From NCBI RefSeq assembly GCF_003335585.1, contig NZ_QBFD01000046.1:938020-1002019 (forward strand): a stretch of DNA of 64,000 nt. Direction: 5' to 3'. The translations under genes and the position numbers were made by a program. Under the pieces are notes generated by a model. The model did not search any database. It saw only the letters and a list, made by a program, of their open reading frames with translations, and was not told the origin of the DNA. The stretch comes from Sulfitobacter sp. DFL-14 (GTDB lineage: Bacteria; Pseudomonadota; Alphaproteobacteria; Rhodobacterales; Rhodobacteraceae). Shown here in pieces: positions 19,268 to 28,389 of this stretch (position 1 is the stretch's first letter; every line of letters starts with the position of its first letter).

Positions 19268-20227
19268 ATGAAAGATATGGCCAACGCCAAATCGCAGGCG
19301 AATGTCGGCAAGTTCGTGGATCCGGCGACCACCGCCAAGGGCGAGCCGCGCGCGACAGTGGCACTGAGCAATCCGCAGACGCTGTGGTTCAACACCGGCA
19401 CGCTGTGCAACATCGAATGCGCCAATTGCTACATCGCCTCCTCCCCCACCAACGACGCGCTTGTCTATATCACCGCCGACGAAGTCCGCGATTATCTTGA
19501 CCAGCTTGAGGCGCGCAAATGGGCGGTGCGCGAAATCGCCTTTACCGGGGGCGAGCCATTCATGAACCCCCAGATGATTGAAATGACCGAGGCATCACTG
19601 GCGCGCGGATACGAGGTGCTGATCCTGACCAACGCCATGCGCCCGATGATGCGCAAGACCATGCAAGAGGGGCTCAAACGGCTGAACACGGCCTACCCCG
19701 GCAAGCTGACCCTGCGGATCTCTGTCGATCATCATCGCGCTTCCCTGCATGATGCGGAACGCGGCGAAGGGTCTTTTGACAAGACCCTCGCGGGCATGAA
19801 ATGGCTGCGCGACAACGGCTTGCGCATGGCCATCGCCGGCCGCTCTGTCTTTGCCGACAGCGAGGCGGAAAGCCGCGCGGGTTATGCCGCATTCTTTGCC
19901 GAACACGGATTCGACATCGACGCCGACAATCCCGGCATGACCGTGCTGTTCCCGGAGATGGACGAACGGATCGACGTGCCCGAGATCACAACCGCCTGCT
20001 GGGGAATATTGAACAAATCGCCTGACGCGGTGATGTGCTCCTCCTCCCGCATGGTGGTCAAGCGCAAGGGCGCCGAGACGCCAGCGGTACTGGCCTGCAC
20101 CCTGCTGCCCTATTCCCCCGAATTCGAACTGGGCACGACGCTGGAACAGGCCGAGGGTGCGGTGGCCCTGAACCATCCCCATTGCGCTAAATTCTGCGTG
20201 CTGGGCGGGGCAAGCTGCTCGGCCTAG
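19268..20227 (+). CDS. Radical SAM protein with extra C-terminal cysteines, function unknown
   Basis: 319 aa. The radical-SAM cluster motif is CNIECANC (Cys47, Cys51, Cys54), with the GGEP SAM-binding motif at 94-97. The C-terminal third has six further cysteines (244, 257, 277, 306, 310, 317), ending HPHCAKFCVLGGASCSA. That number suggests one or two auxiliary Fe-S clusters, as in SPASM/Twitch proteins, although the spacing is not the standard SPASM pattern. SPASM enzymes often modify peptides, but no precursor peptide gene is evident beside it. Solitary, divergent from zwf. Substrate not recognised. Confidence 0.8.
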   Translation: MKDMANAKSQANVGKFVDPATTAKGEPRATVALSNPQTLWFNTGTLCNIECANCYIASSPTNDALVYITADEVRDYLDQLEARKWAVREIAFTGGEPFMNPQMIEMTEASLARGYEVLILTNAMRPMMRKTMQEGLKRLNTAYPGKLTLRISVDHHRASLHDAERGEGSFDKTLAGMKWLRDNGLRMAIAGRSVFADSEAESRAGYAAFFAEHGFDIDADNPGMTVLFPEMDERIDVPEITTACWGILNKSPDAVMCSSSRMVVKRKGAETPAVLACTLLPYSPEFELGTTLEQAEGAVALNHPHCAKFCVLGGASCSA

Positions 20228-20264
20228 CGCCTGGATCTTTCAACCGGGTTGAGAAATACAGGTG

Positions 20265-21344
20265 CTAGGACCCTGACCGATACCGCTGCCAGGCACGATT
20301 CATCGCCTCTGCGCGTGCTTTGATACGGGCCAGGCGTTCGGTTTCGGGCAGCTTGCAGCGCAGGGCGGTTTCCTGCTGAATCCTGTCGGCCAGATCCCCG
20401 GGATCGCGCATTTTACGCGGTTTGAAATATGCCGGGTCGATCCCGAAGGCTTCTGCAAACCGCAGGTTGCGCGGCTCGAACCGGGTGTCGATACAATCGC
20501 CCAGCCAGGTCAGGAATGCGGGGTCGGGCAAGGGTATCGCCTGCACGTCCGCATCACCGGCTGCCAGAAACCTGTTGGCTTCATGTCTTCCCGGCATGGC
20601 GAACCCAAGCTCGATCGCATTGCACACGGCCTCTATGACTGTGGCGTCAAATGCCGGGTTCACCAGCGCCTGATCTGTAAGCGCGCGCCCATCGGTTGCG
20701 ATACCGATCCGCGCGGCAAAATCAGCCAGAAGCGGGCGTTCGGCGTCTCGTGACGGCAGGGCACCGACAGCAAAGGGCACATCCAGCGCCCCCAGCATCT
20801 GCGCCATCTGTGACATGCTTTCGGACCAGTCAAAGGTCGTGTAACCGCCCGCATCCCGCCCCACATCCTGATGGCCAAGGGCAATGGCGATCAGATGTCT
20901 TTCGACGCCGGTAAAAAGCATCGGGTCAATGTCGTGGCTGCGCAATATCCCGGCGGTCTCGGCGATCCGCACAGGCTCACGAAACAGCCATTGGCCATGA
21001 ACCGACCGCAGATAGTCGGACGTCCTGCGCGCATAGGCCAGAGCAGAGGTCTCGGCCCCCTGCTCCCGCGCGGCGCGCACCAGCGCCAGCAGCGCATCCC
21101 TTTTCTTGAACAGTGCCTCGTGGCTGATAATCAACGGCAGATGCGGTGCGGCGGTCCGCGCCATACGTGCCGCATATCTTCTGACGGTCTCACAGTCGCC
21201 GGATTCCATCGCCACAATGTCCTTCGGACGCGGGACTTCCACATCCAGACATGCGTTTTCGGCATCGGCTGCCCGACGCAGAAAGGCCTGGACAGCGGAG
21301 GATCCGCATTTGCCCGGCCCCAGATGAAAAATGATCCGCGCCAT
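20265..21344 (-). CDS. P-loop sulfotransferase-like hypothetical protein
   Basis: 359 aa. It opens with MARIIFHLGPGKCGSS, a sulfotransferase-like P-loop that would bind the PAPS 5'-phosphosulfate. The rest has no clear match that I recognise; a PSTB-like PAPS 3'-phosphate motif is not obvious. It is cytosolic with no signal peptide. It starts 28 nt after the DUF2855 stop, so it is likely co-transcribed, although no strong ribosome-binding site precedes the ATG. A TTG start overlapping DUF2855 is an alternative. Confidence 0.6.
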   Translation of the reverse strand: MARIIFHLGPGKCGSSAVQAFLRRAADAENACLDVEVPRPKDIVAMESGDCETVRRYAARMARTAAPHLPLIISHEALFKKRDALLALVRAAREQGAETSALAYARRTSDYLRSVHGQWLFREPVRIAETAGILRSHDIDPMLFTGVERHLIAIALGHQDVGRDAGGYTTFDWSESMSQMAQMLGALDVPFAVGALPSRDAERPLLADFAARIGIATDGRALTDQALVNPAFDATVIEAVCNAIELGFAMPGRHEANRFLAAGDADVQAIPLPDPAFLTWLGDCIDTRFEPRNLRFAEAFGIDPAYFKPRKMRDPGDLADRIQQETALRCKLPETERLARIKARAEAMNRAWQRYRSGS

Positions 21345-21372
21345 GAGGAAGCGGGCTAAATCACTTCGTGTA

Positions 21373-22449
21373 TCAAGACAAGTTTTCAATCACGACAACA
21401 TGTCCGTCGCGTGGGTTGGCGCGGCCCTCTGCCAGATCGGCATAGACCTGTGGCGCGGCCCCTATGCCCTCGTGCACTCGGACTTGCATCCAGCTCCCGG
21501 CTTCTGCTGCGATACGCTTCCAGGCCGCCGCGATGCGCTTTTCGATCTCGCCCGGCCCCCATTCCTCGCGCCGCTTCGCAATCTGGGATGGGGCGAAAAA
21601 GAACTGTGGTTTCGGCCCCGGCAGGGATTTCTGCGGGCGAAACTGGTCCCAATGGCTGGTGCCGACGGCAGCCGAATGTTTCAGAACCTCCGCCAGATGG
21701 CTGTGCAGCTTCAGCTTGACCTCCGCATTGCCCGACATGTCCACATAGACCGAGGGCAGTTGCGCGATCTTTCCGATCTCATCATAGCTCAGCACCTGGT
21801 CACAGGCGCCCAGCCCTTCGACAAAGCTGCGGTTACCTTCCGAGGTCAGGCCGATGATGCGATACCTGCGGCCTTCCGGCTCTGCCAGGTATTTGCACAG
21901 GCCCAGACCCGTCTTGGAGGAGGCCGAGCCGATGATGATCTGTTCCGCGCCAAAGCAATCATTATCCATCAGCCAGTCGAACAAAAGGTATGAGGTCGCC
22001 AGAAGCGGCTGCAACAGGGCGCGCAGGTGGTCCTGTTCCACCGCCCCCTGCCGCACCGGGATATAGCGGTTGTAGACCGCAGGCAGCCCGGCCCGATGCG
22101 CCGCCGCATCCAGGATTACGCCCTGCCCGTCAATTTCCGGGGTGATTACAAGTTCCTCTGCCAGCGGATAGAACCCATAGATCCGCGCCCCCGGTTCCAG
22201 GGCATCGCTGCGGCTTTCCACCACATTTGCGACGCCCCAGACCGGGACCTGACCCATGCCGTCAACGCTTGTGGGAAAGAACTTCCAGTAGCCGATGTCA
22301 AATCCCACCGCCGCATAGGTGACGTTGTTGGCCGTGATGGCAAAGCTTTCCAGCCGCAGCCGCGCCTCGCCCGGTTGCAACGGCGGGCGCGCCACCTCTT
22401 CCAGCCGGATTTGCGTGATGTTCTTCTGGTCGACAAGCAGCCGTTTCAT
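21373..22449 (-). CDS. DUF2855 family protein (MDR-like)
   Basis: 358 aa. The N-terminal half resembles the GroES-like domain of quinone-oxidoreductase/MDR proteins (ITANNVTYAAVG, PVWGVANVVES). A nucleotide-binding-like stretch (IIIGSASSKTGLGLCKYL) sits near the middle. This is the DUF2855 arrangement, with no characterised activity. The middle gene of usg-DUF2855-sulfotransferase-like on the minus strand. Confidence 0.8.
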   Translation of the reverse strand: MKRLLVDQKNITQIRLEEVARPPLQPGEARLRLESFAITANNVTYAAVGFDIGYWKFFPTSVDGMGQVPVWGVANVVESRSDALEPGARIYGFYPLAEELVITPEIDGQGVILDAAAHRAGLPAVYNRYIPVRQGAVEQDHLRALLQPLLATSYLLFDWLMDNDCFGAEQIIIGSASSKTGLGLCKYLAEPEGRRYRIIGLTSEGNRSFVEGLGACDQVLSYDEIGKIAQLPSVYVDMSGNAEVKLKLHSHLAEVLKHSAAVGTSHWDQFRPQKSLPGPKPQFFFAPSQIAKRREEWGPGEIEKRIAAAWKRIAAEAGSWMQVRVHEGIGAAPQVYADLAEGRANPRDGHVVVIENLS

Positions 22450-22543
22450 GCCGTTCCTCCCATATGGCCTGCCTCAGCCTAACCGGGGAACAGCAGCATG
22501 TGAGCCGAAAAATGCACCGACGCCACGTCACTTTGCGATACGC

Positions 22544-22825
22544 TCAATGCAGGATGAATTCGCCCACCTGATTGCGCCACTCACCCGGGCCGATCAGCTT
22601 GCGATGGGTGAACCGCACGGAATGAAGCGGGCCTTCGATCTGTTCCTGCCAGAACTCGACAAAGCTGAAGAGTTTCGGATGATCCGGTGCCAGGTCGTAG
22701 TCCTGCCAGATGTAGCTGTTCAGCACATGGGTATAATCCGGCATCCGGTAAAAGAACTCTGCCGTGGTCAAACCATATCCTCTGAGCATCATTTCGGTTT
22801 CAGTTGGAACGGGTGTCTGGGCCAT
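22544..22825 (-). CDS. usg: Usg family protein
   Basis: 93 aa alphaproteobacterial protein of unknown function. Core motifs are GYGLTTAEFFYRMPDY, WQDYDLAPDHPKLFSF and EGPLHSVRFTHRKLIGPGEWR. The start at 22825 follows GGAGAGG. It is divergent from gyrA. Confidence 0.85.
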   Translation of the reverse strand: MAQTPVPTETEMMLRGYGLTTAEFFYRMPDYTHVLNSYIWQDYDLAPDHPKLFSFVEFWQEQIEGPLHSVRFTHRKLIGPGEWRNQVGEFILH

Positions 22826-22945
22826 TTGTGACCTCTCCTTGCTGCTGCCATAGCACCACCTTGGCACGAATGAATTACTTTTCAATAAAAACAGCGTGTT
22901 ATCACTCTATAAGATTGGCTGCCAGTGTTCCGGGGGCATCGTGCA

Positions 22946-22975
22946 TTGCACCTGATATGCCCGGTCTGCTATAAA
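22946..22975 (+). promoter_or_regulatory. Candidate gyrA promoter
   Basis: TTGCAC (22946-22951), an 18-nt spacer, and TATAAA (22970-22975), ending 43 nt before the gyrA GTG start. It lies in the 193-bp divergent usg/gyrA region. Confidence 0.45.
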
Positions 22976-23018
22976 AACTTACAATATATAGATCGCCATC
23001 AGAAGCAGAGCAGTCAAC

Positions 23019-25781
23019 GTGAACGACACGCCGGAAACCCCTGAAAACGAAGATGAAATGCCGCCACAGCGGCCCGAATTCGATGGCCCTTCGGTCACCA
23101 TCGAACATGAGATGCGCACATCCTATCTGGATTACGCCATGTCGGTCATCGTCAGCCGCGCGATTCCCGATCTGCGGGACGGGTTGAAACCTGTGCACAG
23201 GCGTATCCTGTTTGCCATGCACGAAACCGGAAATACCCACGACAAGTCCTATCGCAAGTCCGCGCGGCCCGTGGGCGATGTCATGGGCCAGTACCACCCC
23301 CACGGCGATTCCGCGATCTATGACGCGCTGGTGCGGATGGCACAGGATTTCTCCATGTCGCTGCCGCTGCTCGATGGTCAGGGCAACTTTGGCTCGATGG
23401 ATGGCGATAACGCCGCTGCCATGCGCTATACCGAAGTGCGGATGGACAAGCCTGCGGGTTTCCTGCTGGCGGACATCGACAAGGATACCGTCGATTTCCA
23501 GGACAATTACGACGGCAAGCAGAAAGAGCCTTCGGTTCTGCCGGCCCGTTTCCCGAACATGCTGGTCAACGGGGCCGGCGGTATTGCGGTCGGCATGGCC
23601 ACCAACATCCCGCCTCACAACCTGGGCGAGGTCATCGACGCCTGCCTGGCGCTGATCGACGACCCGGATCTGACCTCTGAACAGCTGATCGAATACGTCC
23701 CCGGCCCCGACTTCCCCACCGGCGGCATCATGCTGGGCCGTTCCGGCGCGCGCAAAGCCTACCTTGAAGGGCGTGGCAGCGTCATCATCCGGTCGAAAAC
23801 CCGGGTCGAAGAACTGCGCAAGGACCGCTGGGCCATCGTCATCGACGAGATTCCCTATCAGGTGAACAAGGCCACTATGATTGAACGCATCGCGGAACAG
23901 GCGCGCGATAAGAAGATCGACGGCATTGCCCATGTGCAGGACGAATCCGACCGCAATGGCGTGCGGGTCGTGATCGAGCTCAAGCGCGACGCGACCGCCG
24001 AGGTCGTGATGAACCAGCTCTACCGCTTTACCCCGATGCAAACCTATTTCGGCTGCAACATGCTGGCCCTGAACGGCGGCCGCCCCGAAACGCTGACCTT
24101 GCGGCGGTTCCTGACCAGCTTCATCGACTTCCGCGAAGAAGTCGTGGCGCGGCGCACCGCCTATCTGCTGCGCAAGGCGCGCGAGCGCAGCCATATCCTG
24201 TGTGGTCTGGCCGTTGCGGTCACGAACATCGACGAGATTGTCGCGACCATCCGCGCCTCTGCCGACGCCGCGGAAGCGCGCGAAAAGCTGATGACACGAC
24301 GCTGGCCCGCCGCCAGCATCCTGGAATATATCGCGCTGATCGACGATCCGACCCACACCGCCAATGACGACGGCACCTATAATCTGTCAGAGGCACAGGC
24401 CCGCGCGATCCTTGAACTGCGGTTGCAGCGCCTGACCCAGATCGGCGTCAAGGAAGTCACCGACGAGTTGGAAGAACTGGCAGGCAAGATCAAGGAATAC
24501 CTGGAGATTCTGGGCTCCCGCGAGCGGATCATGGGCATCATCTCGGACGAGCTGCGCGAGGTGAAAGACCTTTTCGCCGTGCCGCGCCGTACCGAGATCG
24601 TGGACTGGTCCGGCGACATGGAGGACGAAGACCTGATCGCGCGCGAGGACATGGTCGTGACCGTGACCTCCGGCGGCTATATCAAGCGGACCCCATTGGC
24701 CGATTTCCGCAGCCAGCGGCGCGGCGGCAAGGGGCTGTCGGGTGGCGGGTTGAAAGAGGACGACGTGGTCACCACGCTCTTTGTGGCCAACACCCATACG
24801 CAACTGCTGTTCTTCACCACCGAAGGCATGGTCTACAAGCTCAAGACCTGGCGCCTGCCGCAGGGCAGCCGTACCTCCAAGGGCAAGGCGATTGTGAACA
24901 TCCTGCCGATCCCGACGGGCGTGTCGATCGCCGCCATCATGCCGGTGGACCGGGACGAAGATGAATGGGACGACCTTCAGGTGATCTTCTGCACCGATCA
25001 CGGCACCGTGCGGCGCAACAAGCTTTCCGATTTCACCAACGTCAAATCGAATGGCAAGATCGCGATGAAATTCGAGGGCGAAAGCGAAGGCTGGAAGCTG
25101 ATCAATGCGCGCATCGCCTCCAACGACGACAATGTGATGCTGACCACCAATTCGGGCCGGGCGATCCGTTTCCGCGCCGATGACGTGCGGGTGTTCAACT
25201 CGCGCGCTTCTACCGGGGTTCGGGGCATCAGGCTGGCGGGCGACGACCGCGTGGTCTCCATGTCCGTGATCCGCCATTTCGAGGCGACGTCGGATGAACG
25301 CGCCGCCTATCTCAAGATGCGCCGCGCGATGGCGGGCATTGCCGATGACGCCGAGGTCGAGGATGAGGACGAGGGCAACGCAAATGCGATCCTGCCGATG
25401 GAGCGTTACGTGGAAATGTCCGAGGCGGAAAACCTGATCCTGACAATCACCTCCGGCGGTGCGGGCAAACTCAGCTCATCCCATGATTATCCGTTGCGCG
25501 GGCGTGGCGGCATGGGTGTCACCGCCTGGGACAAGCGGATGCAGACGGGCCAGATCGTGGCCTCCTTCCCGGTGGAGATGGACGACCAGATCATGCTGGC
25601 CACTTCCAAGGGGCAGTCGATCCGGGTGCCGGTGGATGGCATTTCGTTCCGGTCCCGCTCAGCGGGTGGCGTGAAGGTGTTCAACACCGGCAAGGGTGAA
25701 GAAGTTGTCAGCGTGGCCTGGATCGCGGATCAGGGTGATGCGGATGTCGATGACAGCACATCGGAAGATCCCGCCGAATAA
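23019..25781 (+). CDS. gyrA: DNA gyrase subunit A
   Basis: 920 aa. The catalytic tyrosine is Tyr137 in AMRYTE. The quinolone-resistance region [18 protein letters not shown] keeps Ser98 and Asp102, the sensitive-type residues. The C-terminal beta-pinwheel contains the gyrase-specific GyrA box QRRGGKG, which separates it from ParC. An acidic insertion ([14 protein letters not shown]) and an acidic tail are present. GTG start. The stop TAA is the first three bases of the 103-bp repeat at 25779. Confidence 0.97.
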   Translation: MNDTPETPENEDEMPPQRPEFDGPSVTIEHEMRTSYLDYAMSVIVSRAIPDLRDGLKPVHRRILFAMHETGNTHDKSYRKSARPVGDVMGQYHPHGDSAIYDALVRMAQDFSMSLPLLDGQGNFGSMDGDNAAAMRYTEVRMDKPAGFLLADIDKDTVDFQDNYDGKQKEPSVLPARFPNMLVNGAGGIAVGMATNIPPHNLGEVIDACLALIDDPDLTSEQLIEYVPGPDFPTGGIMLGRSGARKAYLEGRGSVIIRSKTRVEELRKDRWAIVIDEIPYQVNKATMIERIAEQARDKKIDGIAHVQDESDRNGVRVVIELKRDATAEVVMNQLYRFTPMQTYFGCNMLALNGGRPETLTLRRFLTSFIDFREEVVARRTAYLLRKARERSHILCGLAVAVTNIDEIVATIRASADAAEAREKLMTRRWPAASILEYIALIDDPTHTANDDGTYNLSEAQARAILELRLQRLTQIGVKEVTDELEELAGKIKEYLEILGSRERIMGIISDELREVKDLFAVPRRTEIVDWSGDMEDEDLIAREDMVVTVTSGGYIKRTPLADFRSQRRGGKGLSGGGLKEDDVVTTLFVANTHTQLLFFTTEGMVYKLKTWRLPQGSRTSKGKAIVNILPIPTGVSIAAIMPVDRDEDEWDDLQVIFCTDHGTVRRNKLSDFTNVKSNGKIAMKFEGESEGWKLINARIASNDDNVMLTTNSGRAIRFRADDVRVFNSRASTGVRGIRLAGDDRVVSMSVIRHFEATSDERAAYLKMRRAMAGIADDAEVEDEDEGNANAILPMERYVEMSEAENLILTITSGGAGKLSSSHDYPLRGRGGMGVTAWDKRMQTGQIVASFPVEMDDQIMLATSKGQSIRVPVDGISFRSRSAGGVKVFNTGKGEEVVSVAWIADQGDADVDDSTSEDPAE

Positions 25782-25881
25782 AGCGTTTCCAGTTTTCGTT
25801 GAAACGAAGCATCGCCAATGTCCCGAGAGCGCCGAAGGCGCGGCAGGGTATTGGCGATACAACATAAACTGGAAACGCTAT
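25779..25881 (+). repeat. 103-bp palindromic MITE-like element, copy 2
   Basis: Inverted copy of 9781-9883, same length, with about 4 mismatches. Its TAAAGCG end overlaps the gyrA stop codon exactly as copy 1 does for the VOC gene. Fourteen-base terminal inverted repeats and nested internal palindromes would give a long hairpin in RNA, possibly serving as the gyrA terminator. Confidence 0.8.
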
Positions 25882-26328
25882 GGCAAGGACTGTCGCGTTG
25901 AACGCCGGGCAATTCCAAGCTGACGCAGCCTGCGCAAACATGCTGTGCAGGGGTAGGCCGCGCTCTTGTTGGTGAGACCCCTAGCGAAAAGCCCCTCGCC
26001 CGGCGCAGGCCGGGCATCGGGTGATTTCCCGTCGCACATTCGGTGCGCCAGATGTGTAATGCTCCGACGGTGTGCCGAATTTGATCGGCCTGCCGTTTGC
26101 GGGGCCTGGCACAAACCCGCCCTTGAAGCGTCATGCGAAAAACCTGAATCACGTAACGCTGCCTGATGTTTCAGGTATTTCGTCAGACGCTGTAATTCGC
26201 CAAATGGGATGTCGGTCCGTCGCGTGACGGGCAGGTCAGCTTTGGCTGATCTTAGGCACCTGCGTCAGCACATTCAACGACCAGACGGGTCCACGATCTG
26301 CCGGAAAAGAAGGGGTCATAAACGCAAA
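25882..26328. other. 447-bp intergenic region, no gene supported
   Basis: No frame here has a convincing start or protein-like composition. A perfect hairpin GCCCGGC-GCAG-GCCGGGC lies at 25998-26015, and CCTGAA/TTCAGG arms lie near 26150-26180. It could hold an unrecognised RNA, but nothing matches a family I know. Confidence 0.35.
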
Positions 26329-26356
26329 CGCCTCCCGACCATATGGTCGGGAGGCG
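26329..26356 (-). terminator. Terminator hairpin of the small secreted-protein gene
   Basis: A perfect 28-bp palindrome centred on CATATG (arms begin CGCCTCCCGACC). It lies 43 nt past the minus-strand stop at 26399 and is followed on that strand by a partly T-rich stretch (TTTGCGTTTA). Confidence 0.65.
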
Positions 26357-26398
26357 GGAGTTTTCCAAACCCTGCCCCGGGGGGCAGCCGGTCATGAA

Positions 26399-26746
26399 TT
26401 AGTCAGTGGCAGTTGTGGTGGTTGTTGTGTTGTTGTCGCTGTCGCTGGATGCCAGAACGACAAGCAGCAGCGCACCGGCTGCAACAGCCGCGCCTGTGCC
26501 GAGACCGGCACCGGCTGCGTAGAGCGCGCCTTCATCATCCTGAACGCAACGACGTGCACGCACACCGTCGATTGTTTCGACTTCAGCTTTGCAGCTGTAG
26601 ATCTGGCCATTGCCGCCCTGAACCCGGATCGGGTAGTTCGGATTGCCGGTTTCACCCAGGACAGCTGCCTGAGTTGTATTCTGTGCGGATGCACCTGCGG
26701 CAATGGACATTGCTACAGCTGCGGTAAGTGCGAAAATCTTTTTCAT
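26399..26746 (-). CDS. Small exported/membrane hypothetical protein with Thr-rich tail
   Basis: 115 aa. Signal peptide MKKIFALTAAVAMSIAAGASAQ, then a short domain with two cysteines (SCKAEV and RRCVQDD) that may form a disulfide. A glycine/alanine-rich hydrophobic segment (about 77-100) and a hydrophilic end SDSDNNTTTTTTATD follow. A single-pass membrane protein with a short tail is likely. The start is taken at the signal peptide Met; a longer upstream frame has no signal. It has its own strong terminator. Family not recognised. Confidence 0.7.
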   Translation of the reverse strand: MKKIFALTAAVAMSIAAGASAQNTTQAAVLGETGNPNYPIRVQGGNGQIYSCKAEVETIDGVRARRCVQDDEGALYAAGAGLGTGAAVAAGALLLVVLASSDSDNNTTTTTTATD

Positions 26747-26907
26747 CTGGACCAAACTCCCAAGAGTATTTCTGTTCACAATTCTTATGACACGTATCAA
26801 AAGTCACTGAAAGCCATGTATCGCATTCATCGGCATTTTGCACCTGCTGATACAAAAAAATCGCACAAAAAACAGGAGAACATTGGCGAAAAAATGCTCA
26901 TTGCCCG

Positions 26908-28389
26908 CTACAGCTCGTAAATCTCGGTAAATTTGGTCCGCAAATAGCCCAGAAGCGGCGACTCGGATGGCGGCTTGCCCGTTGCCCGGGCGATGACATC
27001 GCGCGGTTCCAGCAGTCCGCCGTGGCTTTGTACGTTGTCGCGCAGCCAGGAGGTTGCGGTGCTGGTATCCCCTTGCGCCAATTGGTCGTCCAGACCGGGA
27101 ACTGCGGCGCGCATCGCCTCGTTCAGGCACCCGGCATAGACATTGCCCAGCGAATAGGTCGGGAAATAGCCCAACAGACCCACAGACCAATGCACATCCT
27201 GCAGAACACCGTTCGACGGCTTGTCGACCGGAAAGCCGAAATCGGCCTCGAAGCGATCGTTCCAGGCCGCTTCCAGGTCCTGTACCTGCAGGTCATGCGA
27301 CACCAGCGCGCGTTCCAGGTCGAACCGCATCAGCACATGCAGATTGTATTGCAGCTCATCCGCTTCGGTGCGGATAAAACCGTCGGACACCCGGTTCACG
27401 ACCCTGTAAAAGGTTTCGGCATCGGGAATGCCGAAATCGCCAAAGGCATCCTTCATCTCGCCGAACAGCCAGGCGGTAAAGGCGCGGCTGCGGCCGATCT
27501 GGTTCTCGTAGATCCGGCTTTGGCTTTCGTGCACCCCCATCGACACGCCGCAGCCCAGCGGGGTCAGCAGATAGGCCCGGTCGATCCCCTGCTCATAGGC
27601 GGCATGGCCGACCTCGTGAATCGTGGAGTAAAAACAGTTGAACGGGTCTGTCTCATTGGTCCGCGTGGTGATCCGGACGTCCAGACCGGAGCCGGAGGAA
27701 AACGGATGCACCGCCTTGTCCACCCGGCCCATGGACATGTCATAGCCGAAAGTCTTGGCCAGATGGCGGGTCAGCTTCATCTGTGCCGCTTCGTCAAAGC
27801 GGCCCTCCAGCTTCGGCGGTGCCTTGGCGGCACGAACCGCTGCGCGCAGCTCGCTCAACTCCGGGCGCAGTGCGCCGAACATCCCGGCAATTTCCGCGCC
27901 CGTGGTGCCGGGCTCATAATCCTGCAACATCGCATCATAGACATCGCCGCCCATCGCCAGCGCCTGCCCCTCTTCGCGTTTCAGCGCGATGACCTCGGTC
28001 AGGGTCGGGGCAAAACTGGCAAAGTCATCCGCCGCGCGGGCCTCGGCCCAGATGCCCTGTGCCTCGGAGGTGACACGGGCGATCCGTGCCGCCAACTGGG
28101 CGGGCACCTTGCTGGCGCGTTCAAAGCTGCGGCGGATGTGGCGCAGGTTGGCGCGGCCCACATCATCCAGCGCGCTGTCCTCGATCTCGGCCAGCCAGTC
28201 GCCCAGGCGGGGATCGACGCGGCGGGCGTGGAGCACCGATTCCATCGCGGCCATTTCCTCGGCCCGTTGCGGTGCTGCACCGCGCGGCATCATGGTTTCC
28301 TGATCCCAGCCCAGCCTGCCAGCCACCTGCGACAGGGCTTCGGTTTCGCGCTGGTACGCCATCAGGTCAACGTAGGCTGTCATGGTCAT
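26908..28389 (-). CDS. M32-family carboxypeptidase (thermostable carboxypeptidase 1 type)
   Basis: 493 aa metallopeptidase. The zinc motif HEVGH is at residues 258-262 and the third ligand motif HESQS at 287-291. Family blocks at the N-terminus (GWDQETMMP) and the C-terminus (VHWSVGLLGYFPTYSLGN) match M32. It removes C-terminal amino acids in the cytosol. The ATG at 28389 overlaps the ctaA stop; a second ATG two codons later has better spacing from GAGAGG. Confidence 0.92.
   Translation of the reverse strand: MTMTAYVDLMAYQRETEALSQVAGRLGWDQETMMPRGAAPQRAEEMAAMESVLHARRVDPRLGDWLAEIEDSALDDVGRANLRHIRRSFERASKVPAQLAARIARVTSEAQGIWAEARAADDFASFAPTLTEVIALKREEGQALAMGGDVYDAMLQDYEPGTTGAEIAGMFGALRPELSELRAAVRAAKAPPKLEGRFDEAAQMKLTRHLAKTFGYDMSMGRVDKAVHPFSSGSGLDVRITTRTNETDPFNCFYSTIHEVGHAAYEQGIDRAYLLTPLGCGVSMGVHESQSRIYENQIGRSRAFTAWLFGEMKDAFGDFGIPDAETFYRVVNRVSDGFIRTEADELQYNLHVLMRFDLERALVSHDLQVQDLEAAWNDRFEADFGFPVDKPSNGVLQDVHWSVGLLGYFPTYSLGNVYAGCLNEAMRAAVPGLDDQLAQGDTSTATSWLRDNVQSHGGLLEPRDVIARATGKPPSESPLLGYLRTKFTEIYEL

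Noticed and set aside
22902-24356. 484-codon frame antisense to gyrA
   Set aside because: High-GC antisense shadow rich in His/Arg/Gly/Asp; gyrA on the other strand is certain. The same applies to long antisense frames over mfd, zwf, the acylase and the RACo-like gene.
25930-26130. Short frames on both strands after gyrA
   Set aside because: No ribosome-binding sites, arginine/serine-rich shadow composition and stops scattered in likely starts.
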